Both the position numbers and the translations under genes were made by a program. From positions 62,001 to 126,000 of the forward strand of contig NZ_PKGB01000001.1 of NCBI RefSeq assembly GCF_002848135.1: a stretch of 64,000 bases of DNA, in the 5' to 3' direction. This document shows, one piece after another, positions 1-8,040 of this stretch (its first letter is position 1; the number at the start of each line of letters is the position of its first letter). This DNA is from Hydrogenovibrio sp. SC-1. Lineage in GTDB: Bacteria > Pseudomonadota > Gammaproteobacteria > Thiomicrospirales > Thiomicrospiraceae. Below the pieces are notes generated by a model. The model saw nothing but the letters and a program-made list of their open reading frames with translations, was not told where the DNA came from and did no database searches.

Positions 1-272
1 GTCTATTGGAATCAGGGCACTTTAATCAGTTTGATGATGGCTTGTTTGACGATGTCATTGCTTCGATGAAGTCTTCACAGGATCCCTGGATGACCCTAGC
101 GGATTTCAGAAGTTATATTGACGCACAGCACGAAGTGGCTTTGGCGTTCCAAAATCACGGTCGTTGGAATACCATGAGCATCATTAACTCGGCCCGAAGT
201 GGCGTATTTTCAACAGATCGCACTATGGCTGAATATAATAATGATATTTGGAAGCTAGAACCTATCCGGTAA
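1..272 (+). CDS. glgP: Glycogen/maltodextrin phosphorylase, C-terminal end (5' truncated by window)
   Basis: Only the last 90 or so residues are visible; the frame is open back to the window edge (first full codon at 3), so the start lies outside. The tail carries the family's closing block: a DPW-x3-ADF-x2-Y segment, then WNTMSIINSARSGVFSTDRT and a terminal EYNNDIWKLEPI. In GT35 phosphorylases this is the end of the C-terminal PLP-binding domain. The enzyme releases glucose-1-phosphate from storage polyglucose in the cytoplasm. The gene ends in a CCAGGCCTGG hairpin 20 bp after the stop. Identification is firm; full length and upstream partners cannot be seen. Confidence 0.88.
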   Translation, partial: LLESGHFNQFDDGLFDDVIASMKSSQDPWMTLADFRSYIDAQHEVALAFQNHGRWNTMSIINSARSGVFSTDRTMAEYNNDIWKLEPIR

Positions 273-291
273 AAGCTGGTGTTTGAACGTG

Positions 292-315
292 AAAATGGCC
301 AGGCCTGGTCATTTT
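292..315 (+). terminator. Hairpin with CCAGGCCTGG core after glgP
   Basis: A 24-bp near-perfect palindrome flanked by A4 and T4, with one G:T mismatch in the arms. It starts 20 bp after the glgP stop, and the next gene starts 13 bp downstream. It is one of six copies of the same core at or beside gene ends in this window. A terminator role is likely but partial read-through into the next gene is possible. Confidence 0.6.
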
Positions 316-327
316 AGGAGATAACGT

Positions 328-660
328 ATGGAATTTATCCTCGATTGGATTGGATTGGCCTCTCAGTGGATGCGGCCGCACTTATCCGACATAGGGATGG
401 CAATGATCGCAACCCTATTGGTAATATTTGGTTATAACATGACGCAACTGTTAAAACTGCAAATCGGTCGATATCATTTTGCAGTGAAAATAACGCTCTT
501 TGTGGTTTTTTGTGCTTTTGGTTTTGCCATATTGGCCAAGTTTGCTGCGCCCTTATTGACCGCACAATTGGCCAGTATTTCTGACAACTGGTTGGCGCCG
601 ATCGTGGTTGCCACTTTTTATGGGATTGGGTGGATCGCACAGAAAAAACAAATGATTTAA
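328..660 (+). CDS. DUF3392-family inner-membrane protein
   Basis: A 110-residue, mostly hydrophobic protein with about three predicted transmembrane stretches (roughly residues 22-40, 52-75 and 88-103). The patterns RPHLSDIGMAMIATLLVIFG and CAFGFAILAKF match my memory of the DUF3392 family, small gammaproteobacterial membrane proteins of unknown function. The length is normal for the family. The start is an ATG with AGGAG eight bases upstream (317-321). It lies between glgP and greB, facing greB. Nothing in the sequence gives a biochemical role. Confidence 0.65.
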   Translation: MEFILDWIGLASQWMRPHLSDIGMAMIATLLVIFGYNMTQLLKLQIGRYHFAVKITLFVVFCAFGFAILAKFAAPLLTAQLASISDNWLAPIVVATFYGIGWIAQKKQMI

Positions 661-715
661 CGCGACGGCCTTCATTAGCGACTGTCTAACAGGTGATTGA
701 TGAAAAGGGTGTTTG

Positions 716-1189
716 TCATTGTTCATAGTGAATATCCACAACAAACCATTCTTTTTTGCCGGATGGTGTTTGCACAATCACTTCATCGTCCACTTGCTTT
801 TTTAAGCAAGCGCGCGCCATGGGTGCATCTATTGAAATGTGGTTCTTTTCACCATAAATTTCTTCCGGACCGACAATTCTAAATGTTAGTGAATTGCCAT
901 CAATATCTTCTAGCTCAACCCAGGCGCCAAAAAAAATTTTGCCTGCTTGTTGCGGGTGGTACTCAACAATTTTGACAGCTTCAAGCGTTTTCTTTAGGAA
1001 GCGAACGCGCCGATCAATTTCTCGTAACCGCCGTTTATTATATTGATAGTCCGCATTTTCAGAACGATCCCCCAAACTTGCTGCCCAAGCGACAATTTTA
1101 GTCACTTCTGGCCGTTCTTTTTTCCATAGATAATCCAGTTCTGACTTTAGTTTTTCAAAGCCCTGTTTGGTGATCAGCTGTGTTTTCAT
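716..1189 (-). CDS. greB: Transcription elongation factor GreB
   Basis: 157 residues, the usual GreB length. GreB inserts its coiled coil into the secondary channel of RNA polymerase and stimulates cleavage of backtracked transcripts. The N-terminal coiled coil covers about residues 1-75 and includes the acidic tip SLGDRSENADYQYNKRRLRE. The C-terminal FKBP-like domain follows with a GPEEIYG...ISIDAPMARACL block. The Q-Y-N-K-R-R-L-R-E-I-D-R-R stretch points to GreB rather than GreA. The frame is open upstream to 1276, but the ATG at 1189 matches the family N-terminus (MKTQLIT) and has GGAG upstream, so I chose it. It is convergent with the DUF3392 gene. Confidence 0.93.
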   Translation of the reverse strand: MKTQLITKQGFEKLKSELDYLWKKERPEVTKIVAWAASLGDRSENADYQYNKRRLREIDRRVRFLKKTLEAVKIVEYHPQQAGKIFFGAWVELEDIDGNSLTFRIVGPEEIYGEKNHISIDAPMARACLKKQVDDEVIVQTPSGKKEWFVVDIHYEQ

Positions 1190-1331
1190 GTGATAGCAAG
1201 ACTCCGGTGAATTTGTTGCTCTCGAGAGGTGTCGCTTTTGCAACAGATTAAAACCCTGAAATTCGTTATAATTCATTTAAACGTCATTTTATCGTATTAA
1301 TATTATTCTTTATTAAAGAAAGGAACCGATT

Positions 1332-1928
1332 ATGCAACAGTACCGCGTTTTTCTAGGTTTAATCACCGTCTTAGTTTGGTTGAGTGGTTGTAGTACTGCA
1401 AAAGAAAAGCCGAAAGAGCCTGAATCGGCAACCACCTGTGTGTATCCTAATTCAACGGTGATTGCACCTGATTGGGTTTGTGATGCGCCTGTAAAAGAGC
1501 TGGTTCTGAGCGCGGTTGGTGTTGCTGAACCTTCTAAGGCTGGATTTAGCTATATGAAGGACATTGCTGCTGCCGACGGTCGGGGGCGATTGGCTGAACA
1601 ACTTCAGGTCGAAGTGAAAAAAATGGTTAAACAGTATTTGGGAACCACTGGCAAAGGCGATAACGAAACCGTTGATGCCGCGGCCAGTTCAACCTTGAAA
1701 ACGATTACACATCAAACACTTGTGGGGTCTCGTGTTCATCAGACGCGGACAGGGCCTAATGGGCGCCTATATGTGTTGGTGGGTATCGATGAGGCAGCTA
1801 AAACACAAGTTGTGAAGGCGGCTGTACAAACCTCAATGCGCAATGAAGCGGCTTTATGGCAACAGTTTAAGGCGCAGCAAAGTTTTGAAGAATTGGCTGC
1901 AGAAATTGCGCAGCAACCTATTCGATAG
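1332..1928 (+). CDS. LPP20-like lipoprotein
   Basis: A 198-residue lipoprotein precursor. A hydrophobic signal ends in the lipobox LSGC with the lipidated cysteine at residue 20, so it should be membrane-anchored and face the periplasm. After a Lys/Glu-rich linker the body starts with PDWVCDAP and VLSAVGVAEPS, then AAADGRGRLAEQLQVEV and a late LYVLVGID strand. This layout is typical of LPP20-type lipoproteins with an alpha/beta fold related to flagellar FlgT/FlgP proteins. The RBS AAAGGAA precedes the ATG. No flagellar genes are nearby, so the role is unknown. The lipoprotein call is strong, the family call moderate. Confidence 0.7.
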   Translation: MQQYRVFLGLITVLVWLSGCSTAKEKPKEPESATTCVYPNSTVIAPDWVCDAPVKELVLSAVGVAEPSKAGFSYMKDIAAADGRGRLAEQLQVEVKKMVKQYLGTTGKGDNETVDAAASSTLKTITHQTLVGSRVHQTRTGPNGRLYVLVGIDEAAKTQVVKAAVQTSMRNEAALWQQFKAQQSFEELAAEIAQQPIR

Positions 1929-1989
1929 CAAAACAGTTGGAGTGCTTTTTGCTTAATGAGGTGTCTCAATAATCGAATAGGAGAATAAT

Positions 1990-2277
1990 ATGGGTTGGGT
2001 GATTAAAGATTTGTATGAAGATGATTACGATTTTGAAGTGGATTGTATGAATTTAGAAGCGCTCGATATTACCGCTTTTTCTTGTCCAAAATTGCGAATC
2101 ATTGAAGTTCCGGTCGATGAGAAGGATACAAAAAAGCTTGAGCAGATTTATGAGGTATTGTTCCCAGGGTTATTCGAGGATATGCAACGGATGATGGAAG
2201 AAGAAAGTCGTGATCCGTATCAAGTTAGGTATTACTACAAAGTACGCAAGTCTGATTCTGAGGTATTGGATTCATAG
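1990..2277 (+). CDS. Small acidic hypothetical protein
   Basis: A 95-residue protein with a good RBS (AGGAG six bases before the ATG). It is rich in Asp and Glu, has no signal peptide or membrane segment, and ends in a polar tail. An EDMQRMMEEE helix lies in its C-terminal half. I do not recognise a family. The RBS and regular codon pattern support a real gene. It follows the LPP20-like gene by 61 bp in the same direction and may be co-transcribed with it. Confidence 0.6.
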   Translation: MGWVIKDLYEDDYDFEVDCMNLEALDITAFSCPKLRIIEVPVDEKDTKKLEQIYEVLFPGLFEDMQRMMEEESRDPYQVRYYYKVRKSDSEVLDS

Positions 2278-2682
2278 TTTATTTTATATAGTCTTTTCAA
2301 TAACTTGTCATTTTCGGTTTTGAGGCGAATGGCAAGTTTGGTTGCTTTTTAATAGCCACTTTGTTACACTACTGTCAATTTCATAGCCCAAAAGGTTAAG
2401 TTATCAAACGTTCAGCTGTATTTATTACACTGTCATTTGCGTTTAGGCGCCCCTCATTTATAGACCCCTTGTGGTCAAGTCTAATCCAAAGGATCAGTCC
2501 TGAGGAAGTTATCGTCTTTTGTTTTCGTTTGGCGAGCGTCAAGTTTGGCCGAGAAATATATCGAAAATTGACCGATGTAAAATCGATTTTTGCCATGTCA
2601 TTTCCTTAGTGAACCTGTGATAGTTGTGTAGCGTGATTCACTGAATAGCAATAAGATGACAATAAAAAAGGCAAGATTTGAT
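2278..2682 (+). promoter_or_regulatory. Leader/promoter region of the ectoine operon
   Basis: About 400 bases without a convincing gene. A sigma70-like pair TTGCTT (2342-2347) and TACACT (2365-2370) with a 17-bp spacer would start a leader of about 300 nt before ectA. The rest is AT-rich with no known riboswitch shape that I could recognise. Osmotic control of ect genes is known in other bacteria, but nothing here proves the mechanism. A 66-codon minus-strand frame in this interval has no RBS or family signal and is not annotated. Confidence 0.35.
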
Positions 2683-3198
2683 ATGACTCAAAACAATTTA
2701 GTTTTCCGTTCGCCAACCTTAGAAGATGGTTTGGCAATTTATGAATTGGTAAAGGCTTCTCCGCCGCTCGATGTTAACTCGAGTTATCTCTATTTTTTAC
2801 AGGCATCGCACTTTGCCGATACCTGCATCGTTGTGGAGCAGAACCGAGAAATCGTGGGTTTTTTATCAGGGTATTATCGACCTGATGATTCGCACTCACT
2901 CTTTGTTTGGCAGGTTGCCGTATCGGAAACGATGCGAGGTCAAGGCTTAGCTAAACGGATGATTCAGGCCTTGATTGCAAACCAAAGAGGCCGTGTTAAG
3001 GTCTCCTCCATATGTTGTACTATCAGTCCATCCAATCAAGCATCTCAGGCTTTGTTTAAGTCATTTGCAAAGCAATATGATTTGAAGATGACTGTAACAG
3101 AATTTATTACAGAGGCGCACTTCGGAGCAGAAGGGCATGAAGCAGAAGAGCTATATCTACTGTCGTCGCCAAATAAAGCGGATATCGCTTTGTTGTAA
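2683..3198 (+). CDS. ectA: L-2,4-diaminobutyrate N-acetyltransferase EctA
   Basis: 171 residues from the chosen start. It acetylates 2,4-diaminobutyrate with acetyl-CoA to N-gamma-acetyl-diaminobutyrate, the second step of ectoine synthesis, in the cytoplasm. It is a GNAT-fold protein: the N-terminal FRSPTLEDGLAIYELVKASP-type motif is characteristic, VAVSETMRGQGLAKRMI is the acetyl-CoA-binding loop, and TISPSNQASQALFKSFA follows. An upstream ATG at 2656 would add nine residues; I prefer 2683 because AAGG lies about ten bases upstream and the resulting length fits the family. It is followed by ectB 52 bp later. Confidence 0.93.
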   Translation: MTQNNLVFRSPTLEDGLAIYELVKASPPLDVNSSYLYFLQASHFADTCIVVEQNREIVGFLSGYYRPDDSHSLFVWQVAVSETMRGQGLAKRMIQALIANQRGRVKVSSICCTISPSNQASQALFKSFAKQYDLKMTVTEFITEAHFGAEGHEAEELYLLSSPNKADIALL

Positions 3199-3250
3199 TT
3201 CAGTACATAGCCCGTCACCCCCTAATTTTAATTTTAGAAAGGAAGTATCA

Positions 3251-4507
3251 ATGTCATTAGAAATATTTAATAAATATGAGTCAGAAGTTCGAGGTTATAT
3301 TCGATCTTTCCCAGTTATTTTTGAAAAAGCCAAAATGGCCGAAATCTGGGATGAAACCGGAAAACGGTATGTTGACTTTTTTGCCGGTGCTGGTGCACTG
3401 AACTACGGCCATAATAACCCAGAAATTAATACAGCCTTGATTGATTATCTACAAAATGATGGTATCGGTCATGCACTTGATATGGGAACTGTGGCTAAGA
3501 AATCTTTTATTGAAGCGTTTGTGTACAACATTCTGCAACCTAGAAATTTAGATTACAAGCTGCAGTTTGTTGGTCCAACGGGAACTAATGCGATTGAGAC
3601 AGCATTAAAGATTGCCCGTAAGGTTAAAGGACGTAAGCAGGTGATGTCGTTTACCAATGGTTTTCATGGTATGTCAATGGGGTCATTAAGTATTACTGGT
3701 AATAGTTATTATCACGATGAGAGCTATGGTGTTCCAGGTTATACCACCCAAATACCTTTCCACAAGTACCTTGGTGATAAGGTCGATACCGTTGCGTATT
3801 TGCGTAAAATTTTAGAAGACGCGTCAAGCGGGACTGAACTGCCGGCGGCTATTGTGTTAGAAACGATTCAGGCTGAAGGCGGTATCAACGTTGCTGGTGA
3901 ACAGTGGTTGCGAGATCTCCGTCAGATTTGTGATGACTTCGATATCCTAATGGTCACAGATGAAATTCAAGTAGGGAATGGTCGTTCAGGCGATTTCTTC
4001 AGTTTTGAAAGAGCGGGTATTGTTCCAGATATCGTTACTTTGTCTAAGTCAATTGGGGCTGGTCAACCAATGGCAATGGTCTTACTTAAACCTGAATTGG
4101 ATCAATGGAGCCCTGGTGAGCACTCAGGAACCTTCCGTGGTAATAACTTAGCCTTTGTTTCTTCTGCGGTTGCGCTGAACAATTATTGGTCAGATGATTC
4201 TTTCTCTAAAGCAGTCAAAGAAAAATCGGCTTTGGTACAACAGCGTCTTGAAAAAATTGCACTGCGTTTCCCGAACTATATTAAAGAAATTCGCGGCCAC
4301 GGTATGATCTGGGGCGCTGAATTTAAACAACCTGAAATGACTTCGAAGATTTGTGCTCAAGCATTTGAAGATGGCTTAGTCATTGAAACGGCTGGAGCGA
4401 GTGATGAAGTGATCAAGTTCCTTGGGCCATTGGTTATTACCCCAGAATTGATCAACGAAGGGTTTGACATTTTGGAAGGCGCGATTGAAAAAATCTGTCA
4501 GGCATAA
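3251..4507 (+). CDS. ectB: Diaminobutyrate-2-oxoglutarate transaminase EctB
   Basis: 418 residues. It transfers the amino group of glutamate to aspartate semialdehyde to give L-2,4-diaminobutyrate, the first committed ectoine step. It is a class III PLP aminotransferase: GPTGTNAIETALKIARK near residue 113, NGFHGMS, VTDEIQVGNGRSG, and the PLP lysine in SKSIG at about residue 266. The frame is open upstream to 3137, but the ATG at 3251 with AAAGGAAG upstream gives the canonical N-terminus (MSLEIFNKYESEVRGYIRSF). The gene is the middle of ectABC; ectC starts 20 bp after its stop. Confidence 0.96.
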   Translation: MSLEIFNKYESEVRGYIRSFPVIFEKAKMAEIWDETGKRYVDFFAGAGALNYGHNNPEINTALIDYLQNDGIGHALDMGTVAKKSFIEAFVYNILQPRNLDYKLQFVGPTGTNAIETALKIARKVKGRKQVMSFTNGFHGMSMGSLSITGNSYYHDESYGVPGYTTQIPFHKYLGDKVDTVAYLRKILEDASSGTELPAAIVLETIQAEGGINVAGEQWLRDLRQICDDFDILMVTDEIQVGNGRSGDFFSFERAGIVPDIVTLSKSIGAGQPMAMVLLKPELDQWSPGEHSGTFRGNNLAFVSSAVALNNYWSDDSFSKAVKEKSALVQQRLEKIALRFPNYIKEIRGHGMIWGAEFKQPEMTSKICAQAFEDGLVIETAGASDEVIKFLGPLVITPELINEGFDILEGAIEKICQA

Positions 4508-4527
4508 TGAATAGGGAGACCCAATAA

Positions 4528-4923
4528 ATGATTGTTAAAAATTTATATGATGATGTTGTGGGAACGGATGCGGATGTCGACTCTGATCAGTGGCGCAGTC
4601 GTCGGTTACTGTTAGCAAAAGATGGCATGGGCTTTTCATTGCATGACACTTTGATTAAAGAAGGCGAAGACTTGCACCTTTGGTATAAAGACCATTTAGA
4701 AGCGGTTTACTGTATCGAAGGGGAAGGCGAGATTGAAGAAAAGAAAAACGGCAAGGTGCATGCGATTCGTGAAGGAACGGTTTATGCCCTCAACGAAAAC
4801 GATCAGCATATTCTTCGTGCCAATAAAGGTACGCAGATGCGCATGGTGTGCGTTTTTAATCCCCCTGTGACAGGTCGAGAAACCCATGACAAAGATGGCT
4901 CTTATGAGCTGGTTGATGGCTAA
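4528..4923 (+). CDS. ectC: L-ectoine synthase EctC
   Basis: 131 residues, the standard EctC length. It cyclises N-gamma-acetyl-diaminobutyrate to ectoine by loss of water and is a small cupin-fold protein. It begins MIVKNLYDDVVGTDADVDS and carries WRSRRLLLAKDGMGFS, then the cupin core HLEAVYCIEGEGEIE and the metal-site region YALNENDQHILRA, all typical. The RBS GGGAG precedes the ATG. No ectD hydroxylase follows, so ectoine rather than hydroxyectoine is the expected product of this locus. A strong hairpin follows 17 bp after the stop. Confidence 0.96.
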   Translation: MIVKNLYDDVVGTDADVDSDQWRSRRLLLAKDGMGFSLHDTLIKEGEDLHLWYKDHLEAVYCIEGEGEIEEKKNGKVHAIREGTVYALNENDQHILRANKGTQMRMVCVFNPPVTGRETHDKDGSYELVDG

Positions 4924-4940
4924 AAGCGCCTATCAATACG

Positions 4941-4970
4941 ATTAAAATAACCAGGCTTGGTTATTTTAAT
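4941..4970 (+). terminator. Hairpin between ectC and ask
   Basis: A perfect 13-bp inverted repeat around the tetraloop GGCT, with an AT-rich lower stem ending in ATTTTAAT. The centre, CCAGGCTTGG, is a one-base variant of the core seen at other gene ends here. It sits between ectC and ask, genes often in one operon, so it could terminate ectABC, act as a partial terminator lowering ask expression, or protect the ectABC mRNA end. Confidence 0.55.
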
Positions 4971-5080
4971 CATTCAAATTTTATTTAAACTTAAACAAAG
5001 AGAGTAAATTATAACGATTCAATGGTCATTAGACGCGGCTAACCGCGGCATAATGATTGTTAACGTTGTTAAATAATAAG

Positions 5081-6523
5081 ATGTCAAAATTAAATCCTTC
5101 TTTAAGTGTTGAAAAAATCGGTGGCACTTCAATGAGTGAATACGAAGCTGTCCGCGATAATATTATTCTGTATCCGGAAAACCCGTATAACCGAATTTTT
5201 GTGGTATCCGCTTATGGTGGTATCACAGACGATTTGTTAGAGCACAAAAAAAACAATAAGCCTGGAGTCTATGGCTTATTTGCTAATGATGATGTCAATG
5301 AGGATTGGCGAATTGCGTTGGATCAGCTGAGTCTGAAGCTGAATAAAATCAATGCAAATCTGTTTGCGGATTCGGAATTACGCCAGCAAGCCAATGACTT
5401 TATTGATGAACGGATAGCGCAAACCAAGCAATTGTTAAATCATTTGCAAGACTTATGTCGTCATGGTCACTTTTCTTTGGAAACGCATTTACTAACTGTT
5501 CGCGAATTATTGGCGAGTATTGGTGAGGCCCACAGTGCCTGGAACTTAACCCATTTATTACAAGCAGAAGGGTTAAAAGCGCGATTGATTGATTTAACGG
5601 GCTGGCAATCAGAAGAACCTTTGGCGCTCGATGATATGATTCATCAGCATTTTGAAGGGGTTGACTTCACACAAGAACTGCCGATCGTTACGGGTTATAC
5701 ACACTGCAAAGAAAATTTGATGTATACCTTTGATCGTGGCTACAGTGAAATGACGTTTAGTCGTATCGCCGTGTTATGCCAAGCAACTGAAGCAGTGATT
5801 CATAAGGAATATCATTTAAGTAGTGCCGATCCGCGCTTGGTGGGCGAAGGAAACGTGGTACCCATTGGTCGAACCAATTATGATATCGCCGATCAGTTAG
5901 CTAATTTAGGCATGGAAGCCATTCATCCAAAAGCAGCGCAAGGACTCCGTTTGGCGCAAATTCCATTACGGATTAAGAATACCTTTGATCCAGCGCATCA
6001 TGGAACCCTGTTTACGGAAGATTACGTGAGTGAATCGCCACAGGTTGAAATTATTGCCGGTATGCGAAATTTGATTGCACTGGAGTTGTTTGATCAAGAA
6101 ATGATGGGTCAGCAAGGTGAATATGAAAAACAGATGATTGACACCAGTCGTCGTTTAACATGTGAAGTCATCACCAAAGACTTCAACGCCAATACCATTA
6201 CGCTATATTTAAATACGTCTTTGAAGAAAGCTAAGCGTTTGTCTGAGCAGTTACAACAAGCCTTGCCGACGGCTTCTATTCGAACCAGCAAAATTGCATT
6301 AGCCTCTGCAATGGGCAGTGATATGCGTATTAAAGGACTCTTAGCCAAAGCGGTGCAGACTTTATTTGACCAAGGGATTAATGTTGAAGCCATTCAGCAG
6401 AATATGCGACAGGTCGAAATGCAATTCTTTGTTAATGAAACCGATTATGATAAGGCGATAAAATCGCTACACGAAAATTTAATTGAAGTTCATGATCATG
6501 GAAAGGCGATATGCGAACATTAA
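5081..6523 (+). CDS. ask: Ectoine-associated aspartate kinase
   Basis: 480 residues. It phosphorylates aspartate, feeding aspartate semialdehyde into ectoine synthesis. The kinase signature VEKIGGTSMSEYEAVRDNII is at the N-terminus. The long insertion and sequence style (LYPENPYNRIFVVSAYGGIT...LLEHKKNNKPGVY, GYSEMTFSRIAVL, IHKEYHLSSADPRLVG) are those of the specialised Ask_Ect class, not of LysC or ThrA. Two ACT-like regions follow after about residue 320. The ATG at 5081 is chosen over an upstream TTG at 5057. It is separated from ectC by 157 bp with a hairpin, and its end overlaps the next gene by 13 bp. Confidence 0.92.
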   Translation: MSKLNPSLSVEKIGGTSMSEYEAVRDNIILYPENPYNRIFVVSAYGGITDDLLEHKKNNKPGVYGLFANDDVNEDWRIALDQLSLKLNKINANLFADSELRQQANDFIDERIAQTKQLLNHLQDLCRHGHFSLETHLLTVRELLASIGEAHSAWNLTHLLQAEGLKARLIDLTGWQSEEPLALDDMIHQHFEGVDFTQELPIVTGYTHCKENLMYTFDRGYSEMTFSRIAVLCQATEAVIHKEYHLSSADPRLVGEGNVVPIGRTNYDIADQLANLGMEAIHPKAAQGLRLAQIPLRIKNTFDPAHHGTLFTEDYVSESPQVEIIAGMRNLIALELFDQEMMGQQGEYEKQMIDTSRRLTCEVITKDFNANTITLYLNTSLKKAKRLSEQLQQALPTASIRTSKIALASAMGSDMRIKGLLAKAVQTLFDQGINVEAIQQNMRQVEMQFFVNETDYDKAIKSLHENLIEVHDHGKAICEH

Positions 6524-7383
6524 TCGTTTGGTTGAGTTTATGTAGTCTGTTGATGGGGTCAACAGCCTTTGCTGCTGAACGACATTCCAAAGAAACGCAA
6601 GACATTGAACAGCTACAGGAGCCGATGTACAACCCCTTTGTGGAACGCTACGTCATGGATGAGCTGCGTCAATTGCGTGTTGATATGAATGATTTGCATG
6701 TTGAAATCACCAAAGAAGTGGTGGATCGTGAGTTGACCGCGACATCACGAGCCGTCGGCTATGCGACTGATACCATTACCTATTTCTTTTACCTGATTGC
6801 CGGTATTTCATCGGTATTATTATTGGTGGGATGGACTTCCATTCGTGAAATAAAAGAAAAAGTGATGCATCTTGCGGATGAAAAAGTCAGTAAAGTCATT
6901 GATGAGTACGAGTCACGTTTAGCTAAGCTTGAAGAGGAACTGAATCGAAAATCCCGAGGGATTACCAGTGCGCAAAAACGGTTATCTCAACATAAAGATA
7001 TTCACAGTTTGTGGTTGAAAGCGGGGCAGGAAACCATTTCCAGTAATCGCATGGCCATTTATGATCAGATTTTGGAGTTAGATCCAGCCAATGCGGAAGC
7101 CTTAACCTACAAAGCGGATATTGCACTTGAAATGGAAGAGCCTTTATGGGCAATCAATCTTTGTAATCAAGCTTTGAAAATTGATCCGCAGAATAAACAT
7201 GCGTTTTACCAAATGGCTGGTGCTTACGCGTGTTTGGATAAGCCAGCGGAATCGATGGAGTTTTTGAGAAAGGCATTAGAAGATTCTGAAGGTTATAAAG
7301 AGCAAGTGCAAGCCGATCCCGTGTTTGCCAATATTAAAGACGATCCGGAATTCAAGGTTTTGATAGCAGAAGGCGAAAGCTAA
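6511..7383 (+). CDS. Membrane-anchored TPR protein downstream of ask
   Basis: 290 residues. A signal-like N-terminus ends near AFA-A (about residue 21). A second hydrophobic segment follows at about 90-110 (YFFYLIAGISSVLLLVGW), then a charged coiled coil at about 115-155. The C-terminal half holds TPR-type repeats (YDQILELDPANAEALTYKAD; INLCNQALKIDPQNKHAFYQ) and a TPR end-of-group block, DPVFANIKDDPEFKVLI. Its start overlaps ask by 13 bp, so translation is probably coupled. Membrane scaffold is the most that can be inferred. A link to osmoadaptation is suggested only by position. Confidence 0.7.
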   Translation: MRTLIVWLSLCSLLMGSTAFAAERHSKETQDIEQLQEPMYNPFVERYVMDELRQLRVDMNDLHVEITKEVVDRELTATSRAVGYATDTITYFFYLIAGISSVLLLVGWTSIREIKEKVMHLADEKVSKVIDEYESRLAKLEEELNRKSRGITSAQKRLSQHKDIHSLWLKAGQETISSNRMAIYDQILELDPANAEALTYKADIALEMEEPLWAINLCNQALKIDPQNKHAFYQMAGAYACLDKPAESMEFLRKALEDSEGYKEQVQADPVFANIKDDPEFKVLIAEGES

Positions 7384-7408
7384 TGCTAGCAGAGGTTATC
7401 ATCTATCG

Positions 7409-7434
7409 TTGAGGTTAAGTCTCTTTAACCTCAA
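7409..7434 (+). terminator. Hairpin after the ask-TPR operon
   Basis: A perfect 10-bp inverted repeat (TTGAGGTTAA / TTAACCTCAA) with a 6-base loop, starting 25 bp after the TPR stop. It lacks an immediate T-run, so intrinsic termination may be weak. Confidence 0.4.
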
Positions 7435-7529
7435 TATGCATTCTCACTTTCCATTTTTTAGTCACAATTCCGACTAAACTTTACGTTAAGCTATGGCGTT
7501 ATTAGAATTTGATGATATTCGAGGATTTC

Positions 7530-8033
7530 ATGAAAACCCTGCAATTATTTGGCTTAATCAGTGGCCTGTTCTTCACTACAATCAGCTTTTCAGCAGACTT
7601 TTTTGACGAAACCTTTGGCAATTTGCAAGAGGAATTGGAGCTTGCTAAAGAAAATGATAAACAAGGGGTTTTTATCTTCTTTCACATGGAAGAATGCCCT
7701 TTTTGCGATCGTATGAAAAAAACCATTTTAAATCAACCCGATGTGATTGCGTTTTACAAAAAACACTTCTTGACCTATCAAATGGATATTGAAGGTTCCA
7801 ATCAGATGGTTGATTTTGATGGCACTGAAGGGACGTCACAACAATTATCAGAAAAAAAATATCGCGTTAGAGCAACACCCGTGATGATTATTTTTGATTT
7901 AGAGGGGCAGCCATTGGTGCGTTATACCGGACCGACACGAACCAAGGAAGAGTTCCTGCTACTGGGGCAATTTGTAATAGATGGCAGCTATCAGCAGATG
8001 TCATTTACACGCTATAAACGTTCGCAAAAATAG
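7530..8033 (+). CDS. Periplasmic thioredoxin-fold protein (SoxW-like)
   Basis: 167 residues from the ATG at 7530, which has GAGGA upstream. An N-terminal signal peptide is predicted to be cleaved near residue 22 (SFS-A). The redox motif is CPFC (Cys56, Cys59) in a FFHMEECPFCDRMKK context, and the cis-proline loop is RATPVMII. This pattern fits thioredoxin-related periplasmic reductases such as SoxW or DsbD-gamma-like proteins. It is the first gene of a tight cluster with a TolC-like and an HlyD-like gene (7-bp and 3-bp gaps). The partner protein cannot be told from the sequence. Confidence 0.75.
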   Translation: MKTLQLFGLISGLFFTTISFSADFFDETFGNLQEELELAKENDKQGVFIFFHMEECPFCDRMKKTILNQPDVIAFYKKHFLTYQMDIEGSNQMVDFDGTEGTSQQLSEKKYRVRATPVMIIFDLEGQPLVRYTGPTRTKEEFLLLGQFVIDGSYQQMSFTRYKRSQK

Positions 8034-8040
8034 GCGTCAA

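Noticed and set aside
697-882. Plus-strand frame of 61 codons overlapping greB
   Set aside because: It lies wholly or mostly antisense to the strongly supported greB gene.
1190-1276. N-terminal extension of greB from the upstream ATG at 1276
   Set aside because: The extra 29 residues are not part of the GreB family; the internal ATG at 1189 gives the normal protein.
2396-2596. Minus-strand frame of 66 codons upstream of ectA
   Set aside because: No convincing RBS, no recognisable motif, and it lies in the ect leader region; kept as non-coding.
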